This document shows positions 31,420-34,628 of a stretch of 34,628 bases of DNA, piece by piece. Position numbers and translations under genes: made by a program. The first letter of the stretch is position 1. Each line of letters starts with the position of its first letter. The stretch covers positions 1 to 34,628 of the forward strand of contig DILC01000007.1 in assembly GCA_002424865.1 (NCBI GenBank). Direction: 5' to 3'. The stretch comes from Rhodocyclaceae bacterium UBA5602 (GTDB lineage: Bacteria; Pseudomonadota; Gammaproteobacteria; Burkholderiales; Rhodocyclaceae). The notes beneath the pieces are model-generated. The model saw only the letters and a program-made list of their open reading frames with translations, did not search any database and had not been told where the DNA came from.

Positions 31420-33448
31420 ACGCCCCATCACCCGCCGCCAAAGCCTGTGGTTGCTGGCTGCCGCCATCACCGCCTTCACGCCGTTGGCGCAGCACATGCC
31501 TTTATGGCTATCCGCATTTGCAGGGACTGCCTTTGCCTGGCGTGCTTGGCTGACACTACGTGGCGGACGCCTGCCAGCGCGCTGGCTGCTGGTCTTGATG
31601 GTAGCGGCCGGATCCGCTGGCGTGTTCATCGAATACCGCAGCCTGTTTGGCCGCACACCGGGCATTGCGCTGCTGCTGATCTTCCTCTCCTTGAAACTCA
31701 TGGAACTGCGCGCCCCGCGTGATGCCGTGGTCACCGTGTTGCTGTGTTACTTTTTGATCCTCGGGCAGTTTTTATTCACCCAAACCATCCCCACAGCGCT
31801 CCTCACTTGCACGGCCGTTATCCTCACCACCGCCGCCTTGCTCGCCGCCAATAATGATCGCCCAAGCATCCGCCAACAGCTGCGCCATGCAGGCAGCCTG
31901 CTGCTGCAAGCCCTGCCACTCATGCTGCTGTTGTTCCTGCTCTTCCCGCGCATCACCGGCCCTTTGTGGGGCATGCCTGAAGATCGGCGTAGCGCAGTCT
32001 CCGGCCTCACGGACACCATGGCGCCCGGCTCGATTGCACAGGTCTCGCAATCGGATGCCGTTGCCTTTCGCGTGGCGTTCAAAAGCGCCCCACCCGCACA
32101 AGCCAGCCTGTATTGGCGCGGCTTGGTAATGCCTGATTTTGACGGCCGTGCCTGGCGTGTCAGGGAAACCCGCGAGGCCTACACCAAGCCACCGTATAGC
32201 CAGCAACCGAGCGAGCAGCCCAGCCCGGAAAATAAACCGGTGGACTATGAACTCACCCTGGAACCCCACGGCAAGCGCTGGCTGTTCGCACTCGAATCCC
32301 CCCTCATCCTGCCAGCGGAAAGCGCACTCACCCGCGACTATCAACTCTTGGCCCATCAGCCCATCCGCACTCGCCAGCGCTACGCCCTCAGCAGTTCACC
32401 TGCCATCAAAAAAGGCTTGGCCGATCCAGTTGATGTCTTGCGCGCCTCCCTTGCCCTGCCCGCCAACAGCAACCCGCGCACGCGCGCCCTGGCGGCGGGT
32501 TGGCGCAAGCAACACGGCACAGGCAACGGGGCCGACGCTGCGATTGTAAAAACCGCAGAAGATTTTTTTAACCGCCAATTGTTGAGCTACACCCTGAACC
32601 CGCCGCTCGCCGGGCAACACAGCGTGGATGAATTCTTGTTCGACAGCAAGCGCGGTTTTTGCGAACACTTTGCCTCCGCCTTTGCCTTTGCCCTGCGTGC
32701 CGCAGGCGTGCCTGCCCGCGTGGTGGCCGGCTATCAAGGCGGAGAAGTCAATCCAGTCGATGGCTACTTGGTGGTGCGTCAATACGACGCCCATGCCTGG
32801 ACGGAAGTATGGCTGGCCAAGCAAGGCTGGGTGCGCATTGACCCCACCGCCATTGCCGCCCCACGCCGCATTGACAGCAATTTAGCCAGCGCCATTCCCG
32901 CCACTGACACCCCGCCCTTTCTCATGCGCGAGCAAATGCCCTGGCTCAAAGCCTTGCGCTATCGGCTGGACGCTGTGAACAACGGCTGGAACCAATGGGT
33001 GCTGGGATACGACCCACAACGCCAGCGCGACTTTTTACAGCGCTTTGGATTGGATCCCGACTGGCGCAACATGACAGCGCTCCTGGCGACACTGTGCGGC
33101 TTGGCTTTGCTCATCCTGACCTTTTGGGTGTTGCGCCAAAGAGAAAAAATGGATCCCGCCCACCGTGCCTGGCGGCGCTTTACCCGCAAGCTCGCCAAAC
33201 GCGGCGTGGTTTGGCAGGCTTGGGAAGGGCCGGATACGTTTGCCGCCCGCGCTACGCAAAAGCTGCCCGGGCAAGCAGAAAAAATCCACGCCATTGCCCG
33301 CTGCTACGCGAACCTGCGTTATGCTCGCCATGCTTCTTATGCTGACACGCCGCCCAACGATGGCATAGCGCAATCTCATGGCGTCGCCCATCGCAAGACC
33401 CTAGCCAATGGCCTAACCCGGCTTAATCAACTCATCAACGAATTATGA
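31406..33448 (+). CDS. TgpA-like transglutaminase (DUF3488 / transglutaminase / DUF4129)
   Basis: The protein is 680 residues long from ATG 31406 (MARLERPITRRQSLW), overlapping DUF58 by 14 bases. The longer frame from 31319 is just read-through within DUF58. About six N-terminal membrane helices (DUF3488) are followed by a periplasmic domain. The transglutaminase core has Cys in 'KRGFCEHFASAFAFALRAAGVPARVVAGYQGG' (about 418), His in 'YDAHAWTEVW' (about 462) and Asp in 'RIDPT' (about 479). A further helix near 'LLATLCGLALLILTFWVL' precedes a cytoplasmic DUF4129 tail. P. aeruginosa TgpA has this architecture and is essential there. With MoxR and DUF58 it probably forms a membrane-associated envelope system. 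Confidence 0.93.
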   Translation: MARLERPITRRQSLWLLAAAITAFTPLAQHMPLWLSAFAGTAFAWRAWLTLRGGRLPARWLLVLMVAAGSAGVFIEYRSLFGRTPGIALLLIFLSLKLMELRAPRDAVVTVLLCYFLILGQFLFTQTIPTALLTCTAVILTTAALLAANNDRPSIRQQLRHAGSLLLQALPLMLLLFLLFPRITGPLWGMPEDRRSAVSGLTDTMAPGSIAQVSQSDAVAFRVAFKSAPPAQASLYWRGLVMPDFDGRAWRVRETREAYTKPPYSQQPSEQPSPENKPVDYELTLEPHGKRWLFALESPLILPAESALTRDYQLLAHQPIRTRQRYALSSSPAIKKGLADPVDVLRASLALPANSNPRTRALAAGWRKQHGTGNGADAAIVKTAEDFFNRQLLSYTLNPPLAGQHSVDEFLFDSKRGFCEHFASAFAFALRAAGVPARVVAGYQGGEVNPVDGYLVVRQYDAHAWTEVWLAKQGWVRIDPTAIAAPRRIDSNLASAIPATDTPPFLMREQMPWLKALRYRLDAVNNGWNQWVLGYDPQRQRDFLQRFGLDPDWRNMTALLATLCGLALLILTFWVLRQREKMDPAHRAWRRFTRKLAKRGVVWQAWEGPDTFAARATQKLPGQAEKIHAIARCYANLRYARHASYADTPPNDGIAQSHGVAHRKTLANGLTRLNQLINEL

Positions 33449-34581
33449 AAAAAACGCTTCTATTCATTTTTGCCATGCTGCTCGCCCTGTTTTTTTCTTT
33501 CCCCAGCATCGCGCAAACCGAATCTACGCCACGCATGGATTACATTGACCGTGACGACGTTGTCCAATTTATCGACGAGATGAATGAGCAATTCGACTAT
33601 GATCGCGGCCTGCTCTACGCGCTGTTTCACGCCACGCAACCCATTCCGGCGGTGCTCAAAGCCATCCGCCCGCCCGCGCATCCCGGCGTCCGGTCCTGGC
33701 AAACGTATCGCAGCCGCTTTGTGGAACCCACACGCATTAACGTCGGCAAGCGGTTCATGCAACGCTACGCCACGGAACTTGCCACGGCGGAATCGCGCTT
33801 TGGCGTGCCCAAGGAAATCATCACCGCGATCATTGGCATCGAAACGATTTACGGCCAACACATGGGCAACTACAACACCTTTGCTGCGCTCGCCACGCTG
33901 GCTTTTGACTACCCGCCGCGCGCTGAACTCTTCCGCCGGGAACTGGTTAACCTACTCCTTTTGGCCAGAGAAGAAAACCGTCCCGTGCTGAGCTATACCG
34001 GTTCCTATGCAGGCGCCATGGGTTGGCCGCAGTTCATGCCATCGTCCATGCGCCAATACGCGCTGGATTTTGACAACGACGGCAAGGTAGATCTCACCGC
34101 CAGCCCCGTGGATGCCATCGGCAGCGCCGCGAATTTCCTGGCCGAACATGGCTGGCAAAAGGGCGGCCCGATCGCTGAAAAAATCACCGTCAGTGGCGAC
34201 GGTATCCAAGCCCTGCTCGATGAAGGCATCAAGCCGCAACGCCTGCCCAGCGAATTCTCTGCACGGCAGGTAGAGATTCAAAAAGTTCCCGCAGGCGAAC
34301 CGAAGGTAGTGCAGAGCAAGCACAGCGCTGGCGCTGGCGAGACGGCGGCAAATACTCAACTCAGCGACCAACCCGCCGCCTTGATCGACCTCGTCACCCC
34401 CGACGCGCCCACCGAATACCGCCTGGGTTACCAAAACTTCTATGTCATCACCCGCTACAACCGCAGCAGCTTCTACGCCGCTGCGGTAATGGATTTGGCT
34501 GAGGCGCTGAAAGACCCGCTAACGCACATAGCTCCGATGAGCCGCCCCGAGTCATGGAATCCATCAACCTCGTTGCACTAA
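33445..34581 (+). CDS. mltB: Lytic murein transglycosylase B (MltB-like)
   Basis: The 378-residue protein overlaps the transglutaminase gene by 4 bases (ATGA). It has a Sec signal ('KKTLLFIFAMLLALFFSFPSIAQT') with no lipobox Cys, so it should be soluble in the periplasm, unlike E. coli MltB. Catalytic Glu133 lies in 'AIIGIETIYGQHMGNYNTFAALATLAFDYP'. The family region 'SYTGSYAGAMGWPQFMPSSMRQYALDFDNDGKVDL' is intact, as is the EF-hand-like calcium loop DFDNDGKVD. Residues 280-302 are the 23-residue insert encoded by the 70-bp element, placed in the C-terminal domain before 'PTEYRLGYQNFYVITRYN'. It cleaves peptidoglycan to anhydromuropeptides (family knowledge). Confidence 0.93.
   Translation: MKKTLLFIFAMLLALFFSFPSIAQTESTPRMDYIDRDDVVQFIDEMNEQFDYDRGLLYALFHATQPIPAVLKAIRPPAHPGVRSWQTYRSRFVEPTRINVGKRFMQRYATELATAESRFGVPKEIITAIIGIETIYGQHMGNYNTFAALATLAFDYPPRAELFRRELVNLLLLAREENRPVLSYTGSYAGAMGWPQFMPSSMRQYALDFDNDGKVDLTASPVDAIGSAANFLAEHGWQKGGPIAEKITVSGDGIQALLDEGIKPQRLPSEFSARQVEIQKVPAGEPKVVQSKHSAGAGETAANTQLSDQPAALIDLVTPDAPTEYRLGYQNFYVITRYNRSSFYAAAVMDLAEALKDPLTHIAPMSRPESWNPSTSLH
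34280..34349 (+). repeat. In-frame palindromic coding element, copy 2 (inside mltB)
   Basis: It is 65/70 identical to the mfd copy (11049-11118), ungapped and in the same codon phase. It starts with five A's followed by GTTCCCGCAGGCGAACCG and ends GACGGCGGC. The central stem is weaker than in mfd (GTGC/GCAC around AGAGCAA), while the outer imperfect stem is kept. It encodes K280 to A302 of the transglycosylase. Confidence 0.85.
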
Positions 34582-34591
34582 GGGCTGGCAA

Positions 34592-34628
34592 ATGAGCCCG
34601 CCTCTCCCATCCGCGTTGCGGCCCACGG
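34592..34628 (+). CDS. Possible start of a further gene (cut by window edge)
   Basis: An ATG preceded by AGGG (about 7 bases upstream) opens a frame, MSPPLPSALRPT, that runs off the window 10 bases after the mltB stop. Only 12 codons are visible, so no product can be assigned. Confidence 0.3.
   Translation, partial: MSPPLPSALRPT

Noticed and set aside
1..34628. CRISPR array, tRNA or rRNA genes, prophage or integron
   Set aside because: No regularly spaced direct repeats, cloverleaf-like sequences, rRNA segments, integrase or phage structural genes were seen.

Overview
The window looks like a chromosomal segment of a betaproteobacterium, possibly of the Rhodocyclales/Nitrosomonadales type. 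The basis is gene order and protein style: dapA-bamC in tandem, a TrpB2-type synthase, and Mfd, RlmD and RoxA-like proteins of proteobacterial type. No rRNA, tRNA or taxonomic marker gene is present, so this assignment is an inference. The first ~8.5 kb is visibly more AT-rich, especially between genes, than the GC-rich remainder. It also carries an IS relic and a REP-like palindrome, so it reads as an accessory, probably acquired, block.

Region 1 (1-8294, all on the minus strand) is an accessory module. It holds an MMPL/RND exporter (cut by the window start), a membrane-anchored YCF48/BNR-repeat protein, two SRPBCC-fold proteins, a KstD/fumarate-reductase-like flavoprotein and a sigma-54 activator of the AcoR type. 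I find two near-identical -24/-12 elements (5736-5751 and 2582-2597), each preceded by a copy of the same 41-bp bipartite motif (5851-5891 and 2857-2897). The simplest reading is that the linked activator switches on both transcription units. The gene set resembles modules for hydrophobic, steroid- or terpenoid-like substrates, but the substrate is not shown by the sequence.

Region 2 (8563-14868, plus strand) holds an MgtC/DUF4010 membrane protein, mfd and a DUF1015 protein. Region 3 (15027-21378, minus strand) holds a TrpB2-type tryptophan synthase and a four-gene catabolic cluster: aldehyde dehydrogenase, DHDPS-family lyase, ketopantoate-reductase-like enzyme and tartrate/D-malate-type dehydrogenase. 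Region 4 (21712-29215) is housekeeping: Bax-inhibitor-1 protein, rlmD, the ribosomal-oxygenase gene roxA, a small Ala/Pro-rich lipoprotein, bamC, dapA and a histone-deacetylase-like hydrolase. Region 5 (29270-34581, plus strand) is a tight moxR-DUF58-transglutaminase-mltB operon. A possible next gene starts at the right edge.

The most unusual feature is a 70-bp, imperfectly palindromic DNA element inserted in the same reading frame into two unrelated genes, mfd (11049-11118) and mltB (34280-34349). It adds the same 23-residue peptide type to each protein. Shorter sequences resembling its ends occur in the DUF1015 gene, in moxR and just after the Bax-inhibitor gene. This looks like a coding, mobile palindromic element, analogous in concept to Rickettsia palindromic elements. 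I do not recognise it as a named family.
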